From: Chondrus crispus
Taxonomy: Eukaryota > Rhodophyta > Florideophyceae > Gigartinales > Gigartinaceae
Direction of reading: 5' to 3'
NCBI RefSeq assembly: GCF_000350225.1
Contig: NW_005179025.1
Coordinates: 69,764-133,763, forward strand
Length of the DNA stretch: 64,000 bases
How positions within the stretch are numbered: the first letter of the stretch is position 1; each line of letters begins with the position of its first letter. The notes beneath the pieces were generated by a model. It made no database searches. It saw nothing but the letters and a program-made list of their open reading frames with translations, and was not told where the DNA came from. The translations under genes were made by a program, and so were the position numbers. Of this stretch, positions 19,987-29,991 are shown in pieces.

Positions 19987-21676
19987 TGAGACGGGGTTAG
20001 GGAGTGTGATGAGTAGTGGGAGGCATGACAGGGTGAGTAGTACGGGTAAGGGGGGTCGGCGGTGGATTCCGTGGTGGGTTATGTAGGAGGGACTGAAAAG
20101 GGCTCGTGCCAGTTTTGGGCAGGAAAGGTGTCGGAGGCGACATGCCGCAGGTGCGGCTTGTTTAAGGGTTTGCAAACAGCCAAAGGTATGTAGTGGTGTG
20201 TGGAATGCCTGTGGAAATACGGAGGTTACGTATGAATCTTGAGGTGTGGGAAGGGTGCCTTGAGAGAGAGGCTGTGGTCAAATGGTTCCCCATAATCGCG
20301 CACTCGAACGTACTGCTTGCGGAGCTCCCCCAAGGCGTGTCCAAGAGGAAGGCTTTGTTGTGCACAATCTCCACAGTGCAGTACGTTGACAGGCCTTGTA
20401 CAAGTTGTATGTGTACGTGTCAGGCCGGGTTTACAGAGTGTGCATTACAGAAAGAAAGGTGACTGAAAAGTGAATTGCTTTTGACGTAGGAGATCACACT
20501 GACTTGGCGATTTACAGTTCGGAGGTAGCAACCTTTGATTTTTTTTCTAATTCATCAGCCATCACCGTGGAGATGAAATGCAGTCGGATGCAATTATTTA
20601 CTTCCTAGCCGTGGCGCAGGAAACTGATTAGTACTGGTTGGCAGACACTCTTGCTCTTTGCCACATGCGAGAAAATGTATTTCAAGATCCCTTGTTCACG
20701 CGGGCCAGGAGATGCAGTGCAGAAATGAAGTAGAGTCATCTCACCTGTCTCCGTTGTGCTGTATCTCGTGTAACTGCAGCAGTGGTCAGGCTCGACTACG
20801 CCCTCCATACATCTACCGTATCGGCGAGTCTGTGCTTCAAAACTGTAAAAATGGAAGCGAACAGCTCGCTTTCCTATGTATACTCTGCTTGAACGGCCCT
20901 CTGAATCAAAGCACTTTTGCATTTTGAAAGATGGGCGCTCTACAGCATGTGGGCAGTTCTATTCTTCTTCTAGCACGGTCCGTTCCCGTTAAACGTAACG
21001 GGCGTGCCTTTCAATCCAGTCCGTACACAACTGCACATTGGAACCTGTGAAGCACGTGTTTCAGATGCGGTTGCGATTCAATTGTCGTCTGGTCAATTCC
21101 AAGCGATTGACAGCGATACCTACGGCTTTTGCATAATCTGTGGGTCTTCAGGTGCGAGGCGTTCAAATGTTTGAAGGGTGCGAACCTCTTGTTTGGGGCG
21201 TACGCAGATTCCTACAGTTTGATATCCTTTCAAAACGGTTTTATGTGCCACGTGGGCACGTAAGACACGTATGAAATACTGTGCGCCTGCTGTATTTGTC
21301 GACTGAACCTGCTGCCGCAGCAGTCGATCTAATCCCGCAGCAGTGCTGCGGGATTAGATCGACTCCCTCCATCCGTCCCTGTGCTTCAAAAGATACAGGA
21401 CACAACCATGACCTACTTCGCCCACACCAGCGAGCGCCTTAGCATATGTTCATCCCCGGAAAATAGGGATCAGGACGCGATGGCAGCCCTCTATTTACAA
21501 CGTCGTAGTGGCAACTACCAAAAACCGGAAGACGTCATTTGCTTGTCACAGAAGATCCCTACTCCAAATGAACACTTGCAGTTTATCCTATTCATCCCCT
21601 CTCTCCGTTTCTCTCTTGACAATCATCTAAAACCTCCTACCCAAATAAATAATCCATTCGTCTCCTCCTATGCCGC
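19987..21676. other. Intergenic between the two secreted paralogues
   Basis: No gene recognised. It contains the perfect 43-bp palindrome at 21322-21364, listed separately. Confidence 0.45.
21322..21364. repeat. Perfect palindrome, 21-bp arms, single-base centre
   Basis: AGTCGATCTAATCCCGCAGCA plus centre G at 21343 is followed by its exact complement. The left neighbour also holds a short GCTGC-CGCAGC palindrome. It would form a very stable hairpin in RNA from either strand. Confidence 0.9.
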
Positions 21677-22426
21677 TTACAACCCCAACCTTACCGCCAC
21701 GCCAATGGCCAACTCCTCTGCCTTGGTCCCATACCTCGCCGCGAATGCAGTGAACTGCAGTCCCTCTGTCCTTGATTGGATCCTGACCTTCTTCTTATAT
21801 CTAGGACTATTCACATGCAACGCGGTCTCCTCACATTGTACCCTTTGACAATAGCTCCTCATCATCATAGCGACCCCTCTCCACACGACCATATGTGCCG
21901 CTGTTGCACAGCTCCTCTCACTATCACAAAGAACTTTGGCATAAAAATGCTTCCGGTAGACCATCTGCACATCAGCATTCGTCAACGCCTCGGCGTCCAC
22001 ACAAAGAGGCTCAGGAATGCTTTGCATATCTGCAGGGGTCCCCATTGGCCCCTGCGGCTTCTCATCTTCCGGTTCTGGTGAGCGTTGAGCGAACCTCTCG
22101 TCCTTTGTGACGAGGGTAGAAAAGGAGTCGACGGCATCCTCCGAGGCGCAGAACATCGTGGGCGGGACGCTAGTCGTGAAGAATGCGCACACCTCTCCAG
22201 CCGGGCAGTCGGCTTTATTCTCACAAGAGCTGCGCTTGTCGGCGAGACAGAAGCAGTTGTCACCAGCCGCGGGACACGGCTCCGTTGAGTCGACGAAGCC
22301 GATGAAGCCGATGCGGCACACGCGAGGGGCGATGCAGCGGGCGTCGGTACGACACGGGTCAAACGTGAGGCCGGACGGCATGGCGTGGAGCGCCGGCAGT
22401 AGGAGGAGAACGAAGACAAGGATCAT
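21677..22426 (-). CDS. Secreted Cys-rich protein, paralogue B
   Basis: 249 residues with a signal peptide (MILVFVLLLLPALHA). The layout is that of paralogue A but with a much shorter linker: N-terminal Cys-rich domain (CRTDARCIAPRVC, CFCLADKRSSC, CPAGEVC), Glu/Pro linker, and a C-terminal domain with AKVLCDSERSCATAAHMV, MMMRSYCQ, VNSPRYKK, IQSRTEGL and TAFAARY, ending AVRLGL like A's AVRWGL. The near-identical C-terminal pattern, with all Cys kept, shows selection on that domain; the linker has diverged freely. Function unknown; an extracellular or vacuolar location is inferred from the leader. Confidence 0.75.
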   Translation of the reverse strand: MILVFVLLLLPALHAMPSGLTFDPCRTDARCIAPRVCRIGFIGFVDSTEPCPAAGDNCFCLADKRSSCENKADCPAGEVCAFFTTSVPPTMFCASEDAVDSFSTLVTKDERFAQRSPEPEDEKPQGPMGTPADMQSIPEPLCVDAEALTNADVQMVYRKHFYAKVLCDSERSCATAAHMVVWRGVAMMMRSYCQRVQCEETALHVNSPRYKKKVRIQSRTEGLQFTAFAARYGTKAEELAIGVAVRLGL

Positions 22427-23518
22427 GGTGAAGCCGTGGAGTGCGGAAGGAGAGTGCGAAGGCGCGGAGACTGGGAAATGGCTCGGGCAGGGCTGTCTCG
22501 AAATGCAGATTGGTAGAAGGGCGGGAGATAGGGCTCACGCTGCCCTATGGTTATTGTTGGGGAATCGCGATTGGATGTGGCGCCGCGGGCGGGCGACGAA
22601 AAGTCGAAATGCAGCGGGAGCTCCCTGACCATGAAATTTCAGACAGCATTTGGTTTGCTGCCCTGCTGCCGCTTTGAGTGTCGGATATGATTGGAGGGCG
22701 CCGGGGTGTCTCGAGTCTGACGGGAACTACTAGTTCCCGTCAGACCCGTCCCCTGCTGGGGGACAAACACGGCCTGGTATCATATGTTACTCATGTATTG
22801 CAGCAGAGTGCGAAGAGAGCGTATGGGTTTTTGCGAAAATGCGGTTGGGCTGGCGGCATGCCGAGACTCCACTGAGCCGTTAACTACATGCCGGTGTGAA
22901 AGTTATTCTTGGCAACAGCATTCTTGGCAACAACTGCATGCGGGGGCCGGACACCTGCGGTCAACATCTATCTCTGTTGTACGACATCGCTTTTCTCGCA
23001 TGCCTTTTCTGGAGGCACTACAGTAAAGTAACAAGTGCTCTTGTCGTGGTTCGAGGTTTGAATTTCCATGCCAACATTGCGCGGATGTGGCTGTGGTTGG
23101 GCGGTGTCGCCCCACCCTTTGCGACAAATCCCGCAAAGAGATCTTTCCAAGTGGGGAATGGAAACTGATATGTGCCCGTCGACAACTTCATACATGTGTA
23201 CATTTTGATCCTCAGCCAGTCACCAAGTGTGCTTTTTCCACTGGTCATACTGTACATGAACTACACATAGAATCAGATCACAAATCTCATCTCTCCTTTC
23301 CACAATCTAGTCACCCTTGCATCCTACTACCGTGCTGGGTCCATCCAGCAATTGCCAGATTACCACTTTTTTGACGTGTTCCGCCTCCGCCTTCCTCCCC
23401 CGTAAAATCCCAAGCCCGCAATCCCAAGCCTTGAACTAAACCTCCCGATTGCTTAACCTTCCCCTTCGGAGCTGACGGGCCTCGCAATTACTCTCTCTCT
23501 CTGCAACCCTCTCCTGCA
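22427..23518. other. Intergenic
   Basis: No gene recognised. The perfect 31-bp palindrome at 22715-22745 lies here. The 80 bases before 23519 are pyrimidine-rich (a CTCTCTCTCT tract) and look like a promoter or leader. Confidence 0.45.
22715..22745. repeat. Perfect palindrome, 15-bp arms, single-base centre
   Basis: GTCTGACGGGAACTA, centre C at 22730, then the exact complement. Same design (odd length, one unpaired base) as the palindromes at 21322 and 52442, but with unrelated sequence. Confidence 0.9.
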
Positions 23519-24123
23519 ATGTCCCCACCACCGCAGCCTGCGGAGCGGGAGCTCTTCCCCGGCGTCTATTTCACGCCGCCTCGCTCCGCCGCTCCCCGTC
23601 CGACTACCCTACCCTCCACTGACATGCAAGACCTCTCTCTCGACGAGCTGCGCGCCCAGCACGCTGCGCTCCTCTCCTCCGTCGCGAAACTGCGTGCCTC
23701 CAACTCCCAAATCCGTCAGTTCGATCCGCACCACCGTGACAGCGAACTCGTCCAGGCCGTCGGGGAGAACATCGAGATCATCGCTAGAAGACTAGCACAG
23801 GCCCAGCAACTGCAGAAGAGAATTGATGAGCTTTGCCCCAGCTCGTGTCAGAAGGATGGAGAGGGAGACCGGCAGAGTTCCCACCAGGAGCCCGATCAAG
23901 GTTTGTATTTGTAACTCGACGCTTGCTGCAATTGCGAGTCAACACATAACGCTGGCACGTGCTTTGCCGTTTTGGCAAGCGCAGTGACTGCGTGCGCGAA
24001 AAAGATTCCAAACCTCTGAAAGCCCATACCACACCGTCAATGTCATGGTCGCGCGCGACAAAATTCCTGTTTACTTTCCTAATCCTGTACACAGGCAGCA
24101 ATCTCCCTTCCAACGAGCTCTAA
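23519..24123 (+). CDS. Small coiled-coil protein, two exons
   Basis: Exon 1 is 23519-23900 and exon 2 is 24095-24123. The intron of 194 bp starts AG|GTTTGT and ends with a good branch-point-like CCTAAT and CACAG. Splicing gives about 136 residues ending GSNLPSNEL; reading through instead ends at GLYL. After a Pro-rich start, residues 35-105 form one amphipathic helix (DLSLDELRAQHAALL, ELVQAVGENIEIIARRLAQ). It resembles short coiled-coil subunits that pack into larger complexes, but I cannot name the family. Its stop lies 5 bp from the stop of the opposing lyase gene, so the two 3' UTRs must overlap. Confidence 0.6.
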
Positions 24124-24128
24124 AACAC

Positions 24129-24842
24129 CTACGGACGCAGTTTTCGGATTTCTGTGGAAAACGAAGCTGTCACGACCCCATTCCCTGAACTCGTCCTGAT
24201 CAGCGAAACCCGCATCCGCAGATTTGGGGTCGCGAACCAAATCCGCTCCTCGGCAGCCGCCGCCTCGTAGAACGTGTGCAGCACGAATACCCCATCCTCC
24301 GTCATCTCCCACTTCCCCACCGCTGGAATCGTCTCCGCATACCCCACACTTCTCAGCAACCGTCCATTCGCCGGCCCGTCTTTCACCACGGACATCACTG
24401 CGGTCCCCTCCATCACCTCGTCCTCGTCCCAGTCCGACTCGCCTTCCCAGCTCATTGCAATTGACACATCCGTCTCCTCCACGGCTATCTCGTGCTGCCG
24501 GCACAACGACACAACCTCATCGTCATTTGCCGTCTTTTTTGTGATTGTGATGTCACTTGTGATAGCCTCGAACTGTGCCCACGCAAGATTGTGGCTGGAA
24601 CGCTGGCTACTCCACTCGCCCACGGATTTCTCGAAGAATTCGTCCACTGTCATGCCTTTGCATGAGAACGCGGGTGCCTTACTTTCCGCTTCCGCATTCG
24701 CGACCATCCGCGGAGCAGAGGATGATCTGCTCTTCACGTGTGACACAACTGGGCGCACGGATGTCTGCGACTGCACAAAGCGAGATGTGAATTGGGTCCC
24801 AGCATGACCCAAGCGCAATTGTAACGCAGGCACGAAGGCCAT
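24129..24842 (-). CDS. CpeS/CpcS-type phycobiliprotein (bilin) lyase, nuclear, plastid-targeted
   Basis: 237 residues from the ATG at 24840-24842. The leader (MAFVPALQL..., Ser/Arg/Val-rich) looks like a red-algal plastid transit peptide of about 45 residues. The rest matches the CpeS/CpcS (CpcS/CpeS-U) family: FFEKSVGEWSSQRSSHNLAW, a lipocalin-like series of strands, LLRSVGYAETIP.VGKWEM, FYEAAAAEERIWFATPNLRMR, and ASFSTEIRKL at the end. The family attaches phycocyanobilin or phycoerythrobilin to Cys-84-type sites of phycobiliproteins in the plastid. Within eukaryotes this points strongly to red algae or their derivatives. Which bilin or subunit it serves cannot be told by eye. The open frame extends 51 codons upstream, here taken as leader. 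Confidence 0.88.
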   Translation of the reverse strand: MAFVPALQLRLGHAGTQFTSRFVQSQTSVRPVVSHVKSRSSSAPRMVANAEAESKAPAFSCKGMTVDEFFEKSVGEWSSQRSSHNLAWAQFEAITSDITITKKTANDDEVVSLCRQHEIAVEETDVSIAMSWEGESDWDEDEVMEGTAVMSVVKDGPANGRLLRSVGYAETIPAVGKWEMTEDGVFVLHTFYEAAAAEERIWFATPNLRMRVSLIRTSSGNGVVTASFSTEIRKLRP

Positions 24843-25972
24843 TTCGTCGCAGCTTTTCGTATCCTGATGCTTGTCGCTGTTACCTGTTTTCAGAAATCGA
24901 CGTTGTGACGGCTGAGAAAAACGGATTGGGATAGGTCCGCTCGGCGAAAGAAGACTTTGGGCGATCAAGATGGGATCCCGACAAGACGAGCTCAAAACCT
25001 TCAGGCACAGAAAATTTAATTTTCAGGAAATTTCAATATCTGGCAACTGTCGGATCTAGCTGGCAGCAGCACAAACCGTCAAAGGCAAAGTTAGAATTGG
25101 CGACAGAGATGTATCGAGATTCTGGTGCGAAATCTGACACAAAAGAAGTGCAGCAAGAGTAGTTGTGATGCTCGGGTGCCATATGTCTCTTTTTCGCAAG
25201 TCGTCTCGAGAGCGAAGAAGAGAAATGCTAATGAAACTGGAGCTCACCCTTCATGCTTCAACCCATCGCTTAATATTGTGAATAGTGTGCTGAACATGCG
25301 TTTCTGCACAGTAACCCGTGGAAGTGGGTGGGTGCTAAGTTCATATCCATCGGTATACTACAGCAAAATACAATTTATTTTATGCATGGAAGTATCCCCA
25401 GCAAGCTGTGCTCCTAAAATGCAGCAGTGTCCTTCTGACTGCAGGCCGGGGGTTGTACAACGACCGATTTTTGTGATCTCACAAGCTGGTACATGCCTCT
25501 GTAGTCCTGTGTACGCCACACCATAAGGTACATATTCTATTACACACAAGCAGGCTTTTCCATCACATACATCCGAGCAGTAGGCACAGGACGTTCTCAC
25601 GCCGCGATACCACGTCACCCAAATACCATTACCGTCCCAACCGAGGCGTGTCCGAAACAGAAAGAGCTCTCGATCATCGACTTATTGTAACTGCATTCCT
25701 AAACCGTAATCAAGTTGCTTTCAAGCAAAAAGTTAGGCTGCACGTTGGTTCTTGTGGAAAAGATTGAGTGAGCCGTGGAAACGGAACCCCTTTCCAAACA
25801 TCAAAACTTGCCTTCTGTGTTCACGGTTCGGAGCAAGCTTGCCAAAATTTGCCCGATGTGTGCTGTCCGCGATGTTGTGGCACAAGTCTCGTCCACGCGA
25901 GTCGATAACAGTAATAGAGTCAATCATGAAGTGGAAAGTGAATCAAAGACTTGATTATCCAAACCAATATGT
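24843..25972. other. Intergenic
   Basis: No gene recognised. It contains the lyase promoter (divergent from nothing nearby) and the 3' region of the transporter gene. Confidence 0.45.
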
Positions 25973-27154
25973 TCATTCGGGGTCGTCTGTCTGCCGCCGT
26001 TCCCGTATTTCTTCCCAATTTACAACAATAAACCCAGAAAATACCATCGTTACCCCTATCAAATAAGGAAGACTGAAATGGTCGCCTCGAAACAAGATGT
26101 CCGCGATAACAGACAGCGGCACAGAAAGCGAGAGCGCGAGTGTCCCAATCATGGGCGTAGTGAGGACAACTGACTTTGCCCACAGAAAATCGGATAGAAC
26201 GGTCCCTATTAATGCGTTTGCAAACAGGATGCCTGCGAGTTTGGGCGTTGGGAGCTCAAAACGCTCGAGATTTGTCCAGTGAAGCAAAAAGAGCCCAGGT
26301 ATTCCTCCAATCAATACAGCAGCTCCCATGAACGAGAAGAGCATGGAAATATCGATTGCTCCTGGTGGACCGGATTTAGATTTGAGAAGGATTGTGTACA
26401 CTGCGTATATGAGTGCGGAGACGACATTGACCATGTCTCCTACAAAATTACGATCCCCTTGCGTTTTTTTCTTGTCGAAGGAGCATATGATAGCGACCCC
26501 AGCAATGGTCGCAATTGCTGCAAAGAGCTTGCGTATGGAGAAGCGCTCCACTTTCATGAAGGCGCCCAGAATTAATGTAAAAAGCCCGGAGATCGTAGAG
26601 ATCGTCGAAGTCGATGCCACGGTAGTCATACTCAGCCCCAGGGTAAATATCCAGTCTGATAGGAAGAAGAGCGGTGAAATAACCAACGCCATGCGCAAGA
26701 CCTGTCCAGCGCTAAAGATGATGGCATGATTGTCTTCGGAGCCCGGGTCTTCAATATCGAATTGCAACAGTTCAGGTCCCTTATCACCATCAGAATCCTC
26801 ATCGTTGAGCACCGGAGGACTTGGTGCCCCGTCTGACGACAACGGGGATATGGCCTCGGAGTCAAGCATGGTGCCTGGCGCGGTGTGATCAATATGGCCT
26901 GGTGGCTTGTAGAGCTTTGCGCGCCATGAGGGACGGAGAAATCCCAGAAGGCATAGCACGAAAGTGGACAACGACACGTACGTGATAAAATAGGGCTGTG
27001 GATGACTCCTTTCTGACACAGTGTCTCCGCTCATGAGAATCTGGACCAACTCCGACGAGCCGACCCAGATGAAGGCCACGCATACTGCGAGTGTGACACC
27101 GATGGCATGTTGACGCGCCGACGGAACATGTGGACCGGCTGCCGAAGAAAGCAT
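25973..27154 (-). CDS. SLC35F5-like drug/metabolite-family membrane transporter
   Basis: Single-exon, 393 residues. It has about ten hydrophobic helices: helix 1 AIGVTLAVCVAFIWVGSSEL, then a long acidic loop at residues 90-150 (TMLDSEAISPL...DEDSDGDKG), then VISPLFFLSDWIFTLGLS, TTVASTSTISTISGLFTLILGA, IATIAGVAIICSFD, and so on to GVTMVFSGFIVVNWEE. The block T-VAS-ST-IST-SGLFTL and the position of the loop match SLC35F5 / yeast YML018C proteins of the EamA/DMT superfamily, which sit in endomembranes; their substrates are poorly defined. No sugar-nucleotide motif is obvious. Its first codons and upstream 30 bases are copied at 29424-29506. Confidence 0.78.
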   Translation of the reverse strand: MLSSAAGPHVPSARQHAIGVTLAVCVAFIWVGSSELVQILMSGDTVSERSHPQPYFITYVSLSTFVLCLLGFLRPSWRAKLYKPPGHIDHTAPGTMLDSEAISPLSSDGAPSPPVLNDEDSDGDKGPELLQFDIEDPGSEDNHAIIFSAGQVLRMALVISPLFFLSDWIFTLGLSMTTVASTSTISTISGLFTLILGAFMKVERFSIRKLFAAIATIAGVAIICSFDKKKTQGDRNFVGDMVNVVSALIYAVYTILLKSKSGPPGAIDISMLFSFMGAAVLIGGIPGLFLLHWTNLERFELPTPKLAGILFANALIGTVLSDFLWAKSVVLTTPMIGTLALSLSVPLSVIADILFRGDHFSLPYLIGVTMVFSGFIVVNWEEIRERRQTDDPE

Positions 27155-27559
27155 GCCGTTAGCCTCGGCGATATTTGTCTTAACGATTGCTAGACTCGTC
27201 GAGTCAGCTACTACAGCCTGTCGAGGAGTTGTCTGGACTTGGACGACTTTACCAACAGCAACTTTGACAAGTGAAGTTGAAAATTGAATTTTTTAGTATC
27301 TTCTCGTAACCTCATTGGTTGATTTTCGACTCTGTGGGAAGACTGACGCTATCGCCACGCACCTCTTCGCCACAACAGGTCATATAAGTGTGCAGTCTGC
27401 TGCTGCTCCTGCCTAATTGTCGCCCTCTCAGTGCATCAATGTTGATGTGCACCTGTGCGACCCTTGGCATGAAAGTATCACAACCTACAGCGCCTTTGCA
27501 TTGTTTTGGGTGATGATATTACAGTACTGCGCCGCATCATCTACAAAAAAATGCTCTAA
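27155..27559. other. Divergent promoter region, transporter and bHLH genes
   Basis: No complete gene is seen. A small 5' exon of the bHLH gene could lie here, because that gene has no ATG before its basic region; ATGs near 27440-27470 are candidates, but no splice pair could be proved. Confidence 0.4.
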
Positions 27560-28496
27560 AGTCAATCCTCGATAAAAGACGAAGCCGAATACGACGAAAA
27601 CGAATACGACGAAAACGACGACGACGATGACGACGACGACGACACCAAGCCCCAGCCCATTGCCGGCAAGAAGCGCAAACAGGAGCTCCATCGCAGACAC
27701 TCCAAGCGCTACAGAGACAACCTCGGCGAGCTCTTCCAGAACCTCGAGCAGCTTCTCCCAAAGGTCGTCCCAGGTTGCACACTCAAAACGAAACGCCAGA
27801 TCCTCGCAAATAGCGTCCACGCAGTCAAGAGACTCCGAACAGAGATGTCCGCACTGGAAATGCATTTTGTTTTATCAAGCCCGGCGAATCGAATAAAGTG
27901 GGTCGAGGACACCGTTCAGGCCGCCACTTGCTTCCAGGCTGCTACTAAGCCTTTCATGAGTCTTCTAGTAGGTATGCAACGTGGGAAGCATTCCGAGCTG
28001 TGGTGTCGCTACGAGGTCAATTTGCTTCCGGATGGCACTGACAGCGGCGCTCCCGTCATCAACCCCACCAACACCGTCTACGACCTTGGCCCGTTGTCCT
28101 CGAAAAAGTTTCCTCAAGTTGGACATAACCGCGTCTGTGCATGACATCACAGCTTCCACTATTCCGAAAGTGTTCAGAATGTTTTCGAAAATATCTCACA
28201 TGGCCACCTTTGTCAATGACGATAATAGTATAGTCGGCCGCACTGCGTCCAAGTTGTCGCCCGAGTGGATCGACTTGAGAGATCCCGAGTCTTGTCATGG
28301 GTTCAAGAGAGGAGAGGCCGCCAGACAGTGTGGGTTCACGGCCTGCTTTGCACTCCCGTTTCTCGTCAGAGGACATGTATTCGCTTCCATTCTTTTTTAT
28401 GATGACCAACAGCGCTCCGATGTCCGCCCGGATATTAACATTGCACAGGATATTGCAAGTTGTCTTGGAAATTGTTATGGCGCATCGGCTGCCTAA
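27560..28496 (+). pseudogene. bHLH (atypical basic region) plus C-terminal GAF-like protein, frame break
   Basis: The frame is open from 27560 with no ATG until 27845, so a 5' exon is missing or the gene is truncated. An acidic run of Asp (about 27610-27640) is followed by a helix-loop-helix: KRKQELHRRHSKRYRDNLG, FQNLEQLLP, then KTKRQILANSVHAVKRL. Position H5 of the basic region is kept, but the Glu-9 that reads CA of the E-box is Ser and R10/R12 are Lys/Tyr. After about residue 180 the frame stops at 28142-28144, while a second frame continues from about 28105 to 28496 with a hydrophobic strand-helix pattern (FTACFALPFLVRGHVFASILFYDD) like a GAF/PAS-type sensor end. A single extra base near 28110 explains the break. 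It could be a decaying gene, or a real gene with a sequence error. Confidence 0.55.
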
Positions 28497-28659
28497 AGTG
28501 CAGATTAGCTTCCCACAGCGTAGAGAAATTTTATTGGAGGTGCTACGGAAAGAACATGTTTTATGAGTTCAGCGCGCGCAGTGGATATCATGAGGACCGC
28601 CACCGCAGGATGCACACAGCCGGATACAGAAAGGGAACCGTGAAAGCAGCCAAGGGCCC

Positions 28660-28886
28660 CTAGGGTGGAAGGGAGCACTTCTGATCGTCTTCAGCCACCC
28701 AAACAGAATAGTCCATCAAATCACAGCGAATAGCCTCTCTCCCTTGATACCATGAAGTCGAATCTGTGGGCCCCAGGTTGTCCCTCGCGACATCCAAAAT
28801 CAAAGGCCGAAGATCAGCCCCAACACCTTGGTGCTCTGGCTTCATTTCAAGCACGCTCTTCTTGCGCCCACGCCTACGAAATTCAT
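28660..28886 (-). pseudogene. Short coding-like fragment, possible 3' exon
   Basis: Open frame of about 75 residues with balanced composition (KKSVLEMKPEHQGVGADL, LILDVARDNLG, CDLMDYSVWVAEDDQK), preceded by an acceptor-like CCCATAG. It may be a second exon of the minus-strand frame at 29064-29477, or a remnant. Not recognised. Confidence 0.3.
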
Positions 28887-29063
28887 GAACGGGGCTATGG
28901 GTTGTCGTAATTGTTGGAAAACGGGAGAGAAGAATGGCTTCCGCTTAAAGAACTGATAAGCATAAAGAGAGATGATTGTATATGCCTTGTTGGCGGCGGA
29001 TGTAGGTTAGCTTCCATGTGTCCAAAGGCACTAGATCCGCACGATTCACATGCACATGCGACG

Positions 29064-29477
29064 CTAACGGCTCCGAAAAACGAACCCTCCGCCTCCCACG
29101 GCTCTTTCAAATATCAGAAGCGACTCTATCGAATAGCCGGGAGGCACTTGTAGAGGGCGGTAAAGAGATTCTCTTCTTGCCGTAAGTGAGCATGTGTAAC
29201 TCAGGCAAAGATTTTTTTGCGATTCAGTGCTTCGAGCGATGTTCTGACGACAAAACGCGGACGGTGTGAAAGCGACAACAGCGGAATGTACTTGGCCGTT
29301 GGCGTGAGGAGGAAGACACTGCCTTTTTGATCGTTTATTCAAGACAATTTCAATAGTGTCTCCAACCGAAGGGCTGCCAAGTTGATGAGCAAGAGTCGCT
29401 TCTAGTTGTAGCTTCAAAGTGTTGATGGCATGTTGACGCCCCGATGGAACATGTGGACCGGCTGCCGAAGAAGGCAT
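29064..29477 (-). CDS. Chimeric hypothetical frame starting with a copied transporter start
   Basis: 137 residues. The first 17 (MPSSAAGPHVPSGRQHAI) come from an 83-bp copy of the SLC35F5-like gene start. The sequence then changes to an unrelated, coding-looking protein (LEATLAHQLGSPSVGDTIEI, VLNKRSKRQCLPPHANGQV). It could be a young chimeric gene that borrowed an initiation region, or chance. A downstream exon at 28886-28660 is possible. Confidence 0.35.
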   Translation of the reverse strand: MPSSAAGPHVPSGRQHAINTLKLQLEATLAHQLGSPSVGDTIEIVLNKRSKRQCLPPHANGQVHSAVVAFTPSAFCRQNIARSTESQKNLCLSYTCSLTARRESLYRPLQVPPGYSIESLLIFERAVGGGGFVFRSR

Positions 29478-29506
29478 GCCGTTAGCCTCGGCGATATTTG
29501 TCTTAA
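29424..29506 (-). repeat. 83-bp duplicate of 27101-27183 (transporter start region)
   Basis: Near-identical (about three differences) to the segment spanning the first 18 codons and 29 upstream bases of the SLC35F5-like gene, same orientation, 2.3 kb away. Confidence 0.9.
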
Positions 29507-29701
29507 GGCCATCTCCACCGCGCACGCAGTTCTATTTTGAGCAGGCAGACGTTAATTTCCGAGTGCATGCAGCTAGATGTGACGTCAGAATGGTGAGATA
29601 CTGTAGAGAGAAAGACACCAACATAGAGCAGGCAGTACTGTACGAGTAGTGTTGGCAGGTGGACGGAGCGTTTTGGAGCATCTGGAAGGGGAAGACTAAA
29701 A

Positions 29702-29771
29702 ATTACCAAATTGCCCCCGATTACCAAATTGCCCCCGATTACCAAATTGCCCCCGATTACCAAATTGCCCC
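29702..29771. repeat. 18-bp minisatellite, about 3.9 units
   Basis: ATTACCAAATTGCCCCCG is repeated without spacers at 29702, 29720, 29738 and 29756 (last unit partial). Direct head-to-tail copies, so not a CRISPR. Confidence 0.95.
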
Positions 29772-29991
29772 TTTCAGGTACCCTCACCGCGCACATCTAT
29801 TTAGAGCACCCCTACTGGTTTAGTTATATTTGGAGGTTAAATATGAGAAATTTAGCGTTTGGAGATAGCGATTCTAGGCGCAACACTACCGGTTAGAGCG
29901 CAAATTCAAACGTGTTGTGCAGTGATTGGCTCTTTCGGCAGCCGTGGTCATCCAGCACGAGGGATGGTAGTGGTGGTGCTGTACGGATATA

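Noticed and set aside
29702-29771. Possible CRISPR array (regular short repeats)
   Set aside because: Units are directly adjacent with no variable spacers, and the genome is eukaryotic.
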